Source: Spirochaetales bacterium (GTDB lineage: Bacteria; Spirochaetota; Spirochaetia; SZUA-6; DRHE01). From it: DNA of 8,540 bases. Of the stretch, positions 1-5,601 are shown one piece after another. The stretch spans positions 1-8,540 of the forward strand of contig JAFGFV010000600.1 in NCBI GenBank assembly GCA_016930895.1. The letters run 5' to 3'. The translations under genes and the position numbers were made by a program. How positions within the stretch are numbered: position 1 is the first letter of the stretch; every line of letters starts with the position of its first letter. Under the pieces are notes generated by a model. That model was given only the letters and a program-made list of their open reading frames with translations, did not search any database and was not told the origin of the DNA.

Positions 1-86
1 CCGAGCAGCTGGTGGACGAGATCCCGGTGCACGACCACGATCAGCCTCTGGACGGGGTGGTGACCGACCTGGAGGTCATCGCCTAG
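1..86 (+). CDS. 3' end of an unrecognised protein gene (partial)
   Basis: Only the last 27 codons and a TAG stop are inside the window. The reading frame starts at base 3 and is open to the left edge. The visible tail is acidic, with a short HDHD stretch, and ends in a hydrophobic-acidic segment (TDLEVIA). It is too short to assign a family, and no domain or catalytic motif can be claimed. It reads as coding because it is open from the edge, its third positions are mostly G or C, and a GC hairpin follows one base after the stop. It is co-directional with the 198-aa gene that starts 103 bases downstream. Confidence 0.6.
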   Translation, partial: EQLVDEIPVHDHDQPLDGVVTDLEVIA

Positions 87-89
87 GGG

Positions 90-107
90 CCCGGCGAGTC
101 TGCCGGG
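90..107 (+). terminator. GC-rich hairpin after the partial gene (weak terminator candidate)
   Basis: CCCGGC (90-95) and GCCGGG (102-107) form a perfect 6-bp stem with a 6-base loop, starting 4 bases after the TAG stop. No T-tract follows, so this is not a classical intrinsic terminator. It could be an RNA 3'-end stabiliser or help a Rho-dependent end. Confidence 0.35.
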
Positions 108-126
108 TGGAATTCCGGTGGGTCGC

Positions 127-156
127 TTGATCAGCGCCCCCTGGAATGAGTACATT
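127..156 (+). promoter_or_regulatory. Weak sigma70-like promoter candidate for the 198-aa gene
   Basis: TTGATC (127-132) and TACATT (151-156) are separated by 18 bases, and each matches the -35 or -10 consensus at 4 of 6 positions. The -10 lies in the only AT-rich patch of this gap, and the ATG at 190 is 33 bases further on. Both boxes are imperfect, so this is a candidate only. Confidence 0.3.
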
Positions 157-189
157 TTAGCAAGATTCATACGGAACAGGGACACTACA

Positions 190-786
190 ATGGCTATCAT
201 CAAGTCCGCCCTCGAAATCGCGATGGAGAGGAGCAAGGACGTCGAAGCGGATCGCGAGGCGCTGGAGGCGAACCAGTTCGTCACCGAGGGCAAGAAGCTC
301 GTCTCGAAGTTCTTCGCCGACGCCGAAACCGAGGAAGATTTCAACCTCAAGACCGGGATCGAGAAGTTCGACAAGAAGCAGCAAAAGTGGGTGCGGGAGG
401 GAGTCCTGCAGGCGCTCCTGGCCAACCTCAAGTTGCCGGCCGACGAGATGTCGATGCTCCAGAGCAAGCGGGCCGCCAAGGGCTTTACGGCCCTGAGCTC
501 GGATGCCCGTCAGATGTCCCGGCTGCTCAACCAGATCGAGCAGTTCCTGGGAGACTACCTGGAGGAGCGCAAACGCCTGGTGAGCGCGGTGGAACAGCGC
601 TACGCCCCCATGCTCCGGCAGAAGGAGCAGGAGATGAGCCGCCAGATGGGAACCCCGGTCAAGATCGATCCGATGATGGACCCGGGCTTCCAGAAGATGC
701 TCAGGGAAAATCTCACCATCCTCGAGGACCGCTACGGCGAGGTGCTCGGGCAGGCCCGGCAGGAGCTGCGGCGACTCTGCCAGTAG
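190..786 (+). CDS. Uncharacterised helical, charged protein, 198 aa
   Basis: The function is unknown. The ATG at 190 is preferred over one at 118 because AGGGA-type Shine-Dalgarno bases (177-182) lie 7 bases before it and the protein N-terminus fits better (MAIIKSALEIAMERSKDVEAD). The product has no signal peptide, no membrane segment and only one Cys, the penultimate residue, so it should be cytosolic. It is rich in Glu, Lys, Arg, Gln and Leu with few Gly or Pro, which suggests nearly all alpha-helix. The stretch around residues 105-195 (LLNQIEQFLGDYLEERKRL through LGQARQELRRL) looks able to form coiled coil, broken by a PVKIDPMMDPG loop near 155-165. The opening IKSxLExAMExS resembles small hypothetical proteins I recall from spirochaetes and deltaproteobacteria, but I cannot verify that. 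It converges on the transporter operon with 7 bases between stop codons, so it is probably unrelated to it. Confidence 0.8.
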   Translation: MAIIKSALEIAMERSKDVEADREALEANQFVTEGKKLVSKFFADAETEEDFNLKTGIEKFDKKQQKWVREGVLQALLANLKLPADEMSMLQSKRAAKGFTALSSDARQMSRLLNQIEQFLGDYLEERKRLVSAVEQRYAPMLRQKEQEMSRQMGTPVKIDPMMDPGFQKMLRENLTILEDRYGEVLGQARQELRRLCQ

Positions 787-807
787 CCGGCTTCTATTCC
801 CCCGGCT
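785..807. terminator. Inverted repeat spanning two convergent stop codons
   Basis: AGCCGG (785-790) and CCGGCT (802-807) form a 6-bp stem with an 11-base loop. The repeat covers the last two bases of the + strand stop and all of the - strand stop (794-796). It is the only hairpin between the convergent genes and could act in both directions. No T-tract lies on either side, so terminator activity is doubtful. Confidence 0.25.
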
Positions 808-1666
808 CGTACGGGATGCCGTCCGCCGCCGGCGGGCGGGCCTTGCCCATCATGCCCACCAGGACCACAATGGCCAGCACGTAGGGAAGCATCTGCACGA
901 ACTGGCTCGGGATCGGGATCTTGGTCTCGAACATGATCCGGAAGGTGTCCGCGTAGCCGAACAGCAGCGCGGCCAGCACCGCCCCCACCGGGTTCCACCG
1001 CCCGAAGATCAGGGCCGCCAGGGCGATGAAGCCGCGTCCGGCGGTCATGCCGTTGATCCACTTGGAGGGATAGAGCACTCCCGCCGCCAGGCCGCACATC
1101 ACCCCTGACAGGATCACCCCCGCGTAGCGCATCAGGTACACGTTGATTCCGAGGGTGTCCGCCGCCTCCGGGTTCTCTCCGACCGAACGCAGGCGCAGGC
1201 CGAAACGGGTCCGGTAGAGCACGAACCAGCACAGTGCCGTGATCGGGATCAGGGCGAACGCGAAGCTGTTGATCCCGAAGACCGTCGGGAACAGGTACGA
1301 GTTGAGCTCGGACTGGGTCTCCTGCCCGAACACGCTCTGCGACAGGAAGCGGCCGATGCCGATGGCCATGATGTTGATGGCCACGCCGCTGACGATCTGG
1401 TTGACCCGGTAGGTGATGGTGGCCACCGCATGGATCAGGCTCATGACGACGCCCGTCAGGATGGCGACCAGGAGCCCCATCCAGATGCTCTGAAAAGCGA
1501 TCGAGCCCCAGACGATGGTGAAAGCCGTTACAGCCATGAAGCCTTCCAGGGCGATGTTCACCACCCCGCTTCTTTCGCTGAACACCGCGCCCAACGCCGC
1601 GAAGGCGATGGGTGCCGACAGCTCGAGACCCTTGAACAGGAAGTCGACGATGAAGCTGGCATCCAT
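794..1666 (-). CDS. ABC transporter permease, NupQ/YufQ type (BPD_transp_2)
   Basis: This is the second inner-membrane permease of the Bmp-type importer (290 aa). It forms the translocation channel with the permease encoded just upstream. The sequence is mostly hydrophobic, with about eight or more membrane segments. It carries the BPD_transp_2 (PF02653) hallmarks: GVVNIALEGFM at residues 34-44, a cytoplasmic loop LRSVGENPEAADTLGI at about 159-174 of the kind that docks on the ATPase, and RGFIALAALIFGRWNPVGA at about 211-229. The length is normal for the NupQ/BmpE/YufQ group. The ATG is one base after the TGA of the upstream permease, and GGAGG (1676-1680) sits 9 bases before it inside that gene, so translation is coupled. 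It is the last gene of the operon, with no U-tract terminator after it. The family assignment is secure. The transported molecule is not determined by this protein. Confidence 0.93.
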   Translation of the reverse strand: MDASFIVDFLFKGLELSAPIAFAALGAVFSERSGVVNIALEGFMAVTAFTIVWGSIAFQSIWMGLLVAILTGVVMSLIHAVATITYRVNQIVSGVAINIMAIGIGRFLSQSVFGQETQSELNSYLFPTVFGINSFAFALIPITALCWFVLYRTRFGLRLRSVGENPEAADTLGINVYLMRYAGVILSGVMCGLAAGVLYPSKWINGMTAGRGFIALAALIFGRWNPVGAVLAALLFGYADTFRIMFETKIPIPSQFVQMLPYVLAIVVLVGMMGKARPPAADGIPYEPGE

Positions 1667-1667
1667 C

Positions 1668-2765
1668 TCAGGCGGCCTCCTTTTTTCTGAGGGCTTTGAT
1701 GTAGCGGTTGACGATCTCGTTGATCACCACGATGAACACGATCATCAGCCCGGTGATGATGTAGATGATGGCGTTGGGCACCGAGGTGTAGAGCTGCAGG
1801 CCGTATCCCGCCTGTTTCAGGAAGGCGAACAGGATCGCCGAGAAGATCACCCCCACGGGGGAGTTCCGGCCGATGAGGGCGATGGCAATGCCGTCGAAGC
1901 CCAAGCCGGAGGCGATTTCGAAGGTGTAGTGGCCCCGGATGGCGAAGATCTCCTGCATCCCGATCAGCCCGGCGATGGCTCCGCTGATCAGGAACACCCC
2001 GATCTGGACCTGCTTGACCCGGATTCCAGCGTAGCTCGACACGTCCAGCGACACGCCTACGGCCCGGATCTCGAAGCCGAAGCGCATCCTGAATAGAAGA
2101 AACCACGCCAGGACGCCCATGACGATGGCCACGATCAAGCTGTAGTCCATGTACACGTGCTCCGGGATGTTGAGCCCGATGAATCGAAAGGCACTGTTCA
2201 GCTTTCCGAACACCGCTGTAGCGAGAATCTTGCGGGTCTGGGGCTCCAGGCTTTGCTCTCCTCTTCCCGACAGGGGGCCGTTGACCAGGTAGTTCACCAG
2301 GGCCAGGGCGATGTTGTTGAACATGATCGTGGAGATGACCTCGTGGATGCCCTTGGTGACTTTCAGTATCGCCGGGATGGCAGCCCAGAGGGCCCCACCG
2401 GCCATGGCTGCCAGGACCACCACCGGCAGGTGGATCGCCTTGGGCAGGGGCAGGTAGATTCCCGCCAGGGCTCCCACCAGCCCCCCGATAAAGTATTGCC
2501 CCTCCGCCCCGATGTTGAAGACGTTGGCCCGGAACGCGATCGCCACGGCCAGCCCGGCGATGAAGAGGGGAATGGCCACCGAGAAGACCGTGGCCAGGCG
2601 GGCTGGGGTACCGACGGTGAAGCGGATGATCGCCGAAACCGTCCGTCCGGGGGTTTCCCCCACCGCCGCGGCGATGATCAGGAGCACGACCAGGGATGCC
2701 AGGAAGCCAACGATCGGGGACATGATTTCGAGGGCCTTGTACTTGTCCAGCTTGAGCTTAGCCAC
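1668..2765 (-). CDS. ABC transporter permease, NupP/YufP type (BPD_transp_2)
   Basis: This is the first inner-membrane permease of the importer (365 aa). It begins with GTG at 2763-2765. A strong GGAGG (2772-2776) lies 6 bases upstream, and the start overlaps the ATPase stop by 8 bases (GTGGCTAA), so translation is coupled. Residues 1-10 are Lys-rich and cytoplasmic, followed by a membrane anchor at about 17-35 and further hydrophobic segments. Family signatures are NVFNIGAEGQ at 81-90 and GFDGIAIALIGRNSPVG at about 289-305. The cytoplasmic coupling loop reads RAVGVSLDVSSYAGI (about 234-248), where many relatives have an NPxAA-type core, so it is divergent there. It ends in KKEAA, and its last codons carry the ribosome-binding site of the next gene. 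Length and neighbours fit YufP/NupP and the spirochaetal PnrD/RfuC-type permeases. Confidence 0.93.
   Translation of the reverse strand: MAKLKLDKYKALEIMSPIVGFLASLVVLLIIAAAVGETPGRTVSAIIRFTVGTPARLATVFSVAIPLFIAGLAVAIAFRANVFNIGAEGQYFIGGLVGALAGIYLPLPKAIHLPVVVLAAMAGGALWAAIPAILKVTKGIHEVISTIMFNNIALALVNYLVNGPLSGRGEQSLEPQTRKILATAVFGKLNSAFRFIGLNIPEHVYMDYSLIVAIVMGVLAWFLLFRMRFGFEIRAVGVSLDVSSYAGIRVKQVQIGVFLISGAIAGLIGMQEIFAIRGHYTFEIASGLGFDGIAIALIGRNSPVGVIFSAILFAFLKQAGYGLQLYTSVPNAIIYIITGLMIVFIVVINEIVNRYIKALRKKEAA
1676..1691 (-). promoter_or_regulatory. A-rich ribosome-binding leader of the second permease
   Basis: On the - strand this 16-base element reads CTCAGAAAAAAGGAGG. It encodes the end of the first permease (LRKKE) and supplies a strong Shine-Dalgarno for the second. 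The same 16 bases occur before the binding-protein gene at 5502-5517. Confidence 0.75.
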
Positions 2766-4272
2766 TTTGCCCCTCCCCGGTCATGTACAGGCCCACCTGC
2801 TCGCGGGTGGCCTCGCTTTGGGTGAACTCCTTGATGATCCGCCCCTTGAACATGACCCCGATGCGGTCCGACAGGGACAGGATCTCGTCCAGGTCCGCAC
2901 TGATCAGCAGCACCGCCTTGCCGTCCCCGCGAGCGGCGATCAGCTGGGAGTAGATGAACTCGGTGGCCCCTACGTCCACCCCCCGGGTGGGCTGGGCGGC
3001 TACCAGAAGCTTGGGCTCGAAGCGCAGCTCCCGGGCCACGATGACCTTCTGCTGGTTGCCCCCGGAGAGGGCATTGGCCGGGGTCATCTCGGAGGGAGTG
3101 CGGATGTCGTACGACTTGATGGACTCCCGGGCAAACTCCCGGATCTGGGCCGAATCGATCAGCTGTTTCCCCCGCACGAAGGGTGGGCGGTGGTGTTGCC
3201 CGAGCACCAGGTTGTCCGCCAGGCTGAAGGGCAGGAGCAGGCCAAAGCGGTGGCGGTCCTCCGGGATGTGCCCGATGCCGGCGTCCCGGCGGGAGCGCAC
3301 GTCCCAGCTCAGGATGCTCTGTCCCTCCAGCAGGACGTCGCCGGCGTCGAGTTTGACCGGCTCGGTGACGGCCTGGACCAGCTCGCTCTGCCCGTTGCCC
3401 TCCACGCCGGCAATCCCGTAGATCTCTCCCGCCCGCACGATCAGGGATGCCCCGTCGAGGGTGCGATGGCCCCGCTCTCCGGTCTGACGCAGGTCCCGTA
3501 CCTCGAGGATGGCTTCCCCCGTGCTCGCTTCCGGCTTGTCCACTTTCAGGAGCACGGGCTTACCGACCATCAGCTCAGCGATCAGCGGCTTGGTGGCCTC
3601 GGAGCGCTCAAGGGTCCGCACGACCTGCCCCCGCCTGATGACCGTAATGCGATCGGCGATCTCGAGCACCTCGTCCAGCTTGTGGCTGATAAAGATGATC
3701 CCCCGGCCCTGTTCGGTCATCTTCCGGAAGGTCTTGAACAGCTCGTCCACCTCCTGCGGGGTCAGGACGGCCGTGGGCTCGTCGAACACCAGGACCTCGG
3801 CGCCCCGGTAGAGGATCTTCAGGATCTCCACGCGCTGCTGCAGGCCCACCGGGAGGTCCTCCACGTGGGCCTGCAGATCGACCACCAGGCCGTTTTGCTC
3901 CATGATTTTTTGAATGGCTGCAGACGGCTCCTCCATGCGCAGCATGCCCCCGGCGTGCGTTTCCTCTCCGAGCACGATGTTCTCGAGCACCGTGAAGGGC
4001 GGGACCAGCATGAAGTGCTGGTGCACCATGCCGACCCCCTGGTTGATTGCGTCTCGAGGATTGCGGATCGTGGCTTCCCGTTCCTTGAGATGGATCGAGC
4101 CGGAGTCGGGCTTCTGCAGGCCGTAGAGGATCTTCATCAGGGTGGTCTTGCCGGCTCCGTTCTCTCCCACAAGGGCGTGGATCTCTCCCGAGTGCAGATC
4201 GAAGGAGACCCGGTCGTTGGCCCGGACCCCCGGGAACACCTTCGTGATCTCCTGCATCTTGAGCAGGGTCAT
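2758..4272 (-). CDS. ABC transporter double-ATPase subunit, NupO/YufO type
   Basis: This cytoplasmic ATPase powers the importer and carries two ABC domains in one chain (504 aa). Domain 1 has Walker A GENGAGKTT (36-44), a Q-loop Gln (85), the family's altered signature PVGLQQR (141-147), Walker B VLVFDEP with catalytic Glu165, and an H-loop His197. Domain 2 is degenerate: Walker A is GVEGNGQSEL (289-298) without the Lys, Walker B is LLVAAQP with Gln427 instead of Glu, and the H-loop position lacks His. It keeps a good LSGGNQQK signature (402-409). One competent and one degenerate site is usual in this sugar/nucleoside importer class. I place the start at ATG 4272 because AGAGG (4279-4283) lies 6 bases upstream. 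An in-frame ATG at 4290 would add 6 residues but has no Shine-Dalgarno and sits 2 bases after a terminator U-tract. Expression depends on readthrough of that terminator. Confidence 0.94.
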   Translation of the reverse strand: MTLLKMQEITKVFPGVRANDRVSFDLHSGEIHALVGENGAGKTTLMKILYGLQKPDSGSIHLKEREATIRNPRDAINQGVGMVHQHFMLVPPFTVLENIVLGEETHAGGMLRMEEPSAAIQKIMEQNGLVVDLQAHVEDLPVGLQQRVEILKILYRGAEVLVFDEPTAVLTPQEVDELFKTFRKMTEQGRGIIFISHKLDEVLEIADRITVIRRGQVVRTLERSEATKPLIAELMVGKPVLLKVDKPEASTGEAILEVRDLRQTGERGHRTLDGASLIVRAGEIYGIAGVEGNGQSELVQAVTEPVKLDAGDVLLEGQSILSWDVRSRRDAGIGHIPEDRHRFGLLLPFSLADNLVLGQHHRPPFVRGKQLIDSAQIREFARESIKSYDIRTPSEMTPANALSGGNQQKVIVARELRFEPKLLVAAQPTRGVDVGATEFIYSQLIAARGDGKAVLLISADLDEILSLSDRIGVMFKGRIIKEFTQSEATREQVGLYMTGEGQSG

Positions 4273-4277
4273 GGCAG

Positions 4278-4283
4278 TCCTCT
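4278..4283 (-). promoter_or_regulatory. Ribosome-binding site deciding the ATPase start
   Basis: The - strand reads AGAGGA here, with GAGG 6 bases before the ATG at 4272. The alternative ATG at 4290 is preceded only by the terminator's U-tract, so the downstream start is favoured. Confidence 0.65.
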
Positions 4284-4292
4284 TTCGCATCG

Positions 4293-4331
4293 AAAAAAAG
4301 CGGGACGACCCGAAATCCAGGATCGTCCCGC
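4293..4331 (-). terminator. Strong intrinsic terminator/attenuator between binding protein and ATPase
   Basis: In - strand orientation, GCGGGACGA (4331-4323) pairs perfectly with TCGTCCCGC (4308-4300) over 9 bp. Two further G-C pairs lie beyond one mismatch. Seven T's follow (4299-4293). The hairpin begins 18 bases after the binding-protein stop codon. The stem and uninterrupted U7 are a textbook Rho-independent structure. It lies inside the operon, so some polymerases must read through to express the three membrane-complex genes, because no second promoter is apparent in the 77-base gap. Confidence 0.9.
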
Positions 4332-4349
4332 CTCAAGGCATGTGCTCGC

Positions 4350-5495
4350 TCAGAAGGTCTCGGCGGCCCAGTCGGAGACCTTGGCGTCGTCGTCCGGTAC
4401 CGTGATCTTGCCGTCGATGATCATCTGCTTGATCTCGTCGACCTTGGGCATCACCGGTTGGAGTTTCGCCTCGTTGTAGTCGTTGACGGCGTACCCTACG
4501 CCTTCGTCCGCAAGACCGAAGGTGCGGTAGCCGCCCGCGTTCTTCCCAGTCTCGATGAGCTCCTTCCCGCTCAGGTAGATGGCGTTGTCCACCCGCTTGA
4601 GCATGGAGGTCAGGATGTACTCTGCCGTGGCCTTTTCCTCGGGGTTTTCGCTGGTGGCATAGATCAAGCCCTGGTCTGAGTCCACGCCGATGGCCCACTT
4701 GTTCATGTCCTTGGCCGCCTTGAACAGCCCCGTCCCGGAGCCGCCCGCGGCGTGGTAGATGATCGTGGCGCCCTCGTTGAAGAAGTTCACGGCGATGCTC
4801 TCGGCGGTTTTGGGGTCGTTGAAGGCTGTCGGGTCCTTGCCGCAGTACTGTCCAAGCAGGTTGCCGCTCTTGCGCAGCTCGGGGTTCACGTACATGGCCC
4901 CGGCGAAGAAGCCGCCGTGAAACTTGTGGATCAGCGGAATGTCCATGCCGCCGATAAAGCCCACCTTGCCACCCTCGTTCATAAGGCCCGCGATGGCGCC
5001 GACCAGGAACGATCCCTCGTGCTCGGCAAACGCCAGGCAGGTGATGTTGCTGGATTCGTTCAGGTCCGGGATGAACCCGTCAATGATCCCGAAGTGCTGG
5101 TTCGGGAAGTCCGCTGCCACCTTGGTGATCGAATCCGTAAACAGGAACCCGACCCCGATCATCAGGTCGTAGCCGTCCTCCGCCATGGCTCGAAGCAGCT
5201 GCTCGCGGTCCTGGCCGCCAGCCTTGGGCTCCAGGTACTTGAGCTCGATTTCCCGGCCGTGATCCACCTTGGAAGGGTCATCCTTGATGTAGCCGTTGAA
5301 CTCTTTGGCCAGCAGGACCATGCCATTGTAGGCCGAGTCGTTGAAGGACTGGTCCCCCCTGCCGCCGATGTCAAAGACGATACCGATCTTGTATTTCGGC
5401 CCGGACGGCGCCGCCGCGCCACCCTCCTCGGCCCCGCCCGCGAACAGGGGCAGCGCAAGCGATAAAGCCAGTAGCAGTACGATGAGACGCTTCAT
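4350..5495 (-). CDS. Bmp/PnrA-family periplasmic substrate-binding protein
   Basis: This is the ligand-capturing subunit of the importer (381 aa, COG1744/PF02608 Bmp family). Residues 1-19 form a signal peptide: MKR, a Leu-rich core, then LFAGGAEEGG. There is no lipobox cysteine, so it looks like a soluble periplasmic protein with cleavage near Ala19, unlike the lipoproteins TmpC/PnrA, BmpA and Med. An Ala/Gly/Pro linker runs to about residue 33. Family motifs follow: KIGIVFDIGGRGDQSFNDSAYNG (36-58), where Asp48, Phe51 and Asn52 match the ligand-pocket DxSFN pattern, a conserved AGGQDREQL, YDLMIGVGFLFTD, HEGSFLVGAIAG, AAGGSGTGLF, and IGVDSDQ (269-275), whose Asp side chains usually hold the ligand's ribose or ribityl hydroxyls. 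The ATG at 5495 is chosen because GGAGG lies 6 bases before it and the signal peptide starts there. The frame is open further upstream, but that part is non-coding. The ligand could be a purine nucleoside or riboflavin. Confidence 0.93.
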   Translation of the reverse strand: MKRLIVLLLALSLALPLFAGGAEEGGAAAPSGPKYKIGIVFDIGGRGDQSFNDSAYNGMVLLAKEFNGYIKDDPSKVDHGREIELKYLEPKAGGQDREQLLRAMAEDGYDLMIGVGFLFTDSITKVAADFPNQHFGIIDGFIPDLNESSNITCLAFAEHEGSFLVGAIAGLMNEGGKVGFIGGMDIPLIHKFHGGFFAGAMYVNPELRKSGNLLGQYCGKDPTAFNDPKTAESIAVNFFNEGATIIYHAAGGSGTGLFKAAKDMNKWAIGVDSDQGLIYATSENPEEKATAEYILTSMLKRVDNAIYLSGKELIETGKNAGGYRTFGLADEGVGYAVNDYNEAKLQPVMPKVDEIKQMIIDGKITVPDDDAKVSDWAAETF

Positions 5496-5501
5496 TGCCC
5501 A

Positions 5502-5517
5502 CCTCCTTTTTTCTGAG
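5502..5517 (-). promoter_or_regulatory. A-rich ribosome-binding leader of the binding-protein gene
   Basis: The - strand reads CTCAGAAAAAAGGAGG, with GGAGG 6 bases before the ATG. The A6 run before the Shine-Dalgarno should keep the site unpaired and favour strong initiation. It is identical over 16 bases to the site at 1676-1691. Confidence 0.8.
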
Positions 5518-5526
5518 ATTCTCCAT

Positions 5527-5555
5527 ACTCTAATCCGGGCGGGTCTGCACGTCAA
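5527..5555 (-). promoter_or_regulatory. Sigma70-type promoter of the transporter operon
   Basis: On the - strand, TTGACG (5555-5550, 5 of 6 consensus) and TAGAGT (5532-5527, 4 of 6) are separated by exactly 17 bases. Transcription would begin near 5520, leaving a leader of about 25 bases. That is too short for an FMN or purine riboswitch. The position between ligA and the signal-peptide gene fits an operon promoter. Confidence 0.7.
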
Positions 5556-5567
5556 GAAAGATTCGGC

Positions 5568-5599
5568 GGGGGGGGTGCTTGGCAGTATCGGGGGGAGGG
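5568..5599 (+). other. G-tract cluster between ligA and the transporter promoter
   Basis: The + strand carries G8 (5568-5575), G6 (5590-5595) and GGG (5597-5599) just upstream of the -35 box of the - strand promoter. This could support a G-quadruplex on the template strand, with one long loop of 14 bases. Function is unproven. Confidence 0.35.
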
Positions 5600-5601
5600 C
5601 C

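Noticed and set aside
1681..1687. Slippery heptamer A AAA AAG in frame at the end of the first permease, dnaX-like
   Set aside because: A -1 shift enters a frame with no domain that ends at 1558 and does not join the next permease, which lies in the +1 frame. The A-run is better explained as part of the ribosome-binding leader.
4273..4290. ATG at 4290 as the ATPase start
   Set aside because: It has no Shine-Dalgarno and lies 2 bases after the terminator U-tract. The ATG at 4272 has AGAGG at good spacing and gives the usual N-terminus.
2512..4479. A 655-codon + strand open frame opposite the ATPase gene
   Set aside because: It is antisense to a clear double-ABC ATPase, and its composition is what reverse-strand reading of GC-biased codons gives. 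No ribosome-binding site or domain is seen.
5515..5523. GAGATTCTC palindrome near the predicted transcription start as an operator
   Set aside because: It has 4-bp arms only, too short to separate from chance, and overlaps the ribosome-binding leader.
5496..5601. Riboswitch in the ligA-transporter gap
   Set aside because: The promoter occupies 5527-5555, leaving about 25 bases of leader, far too short for FMN or purine aptamers. No conserved aptamer motif is seen.
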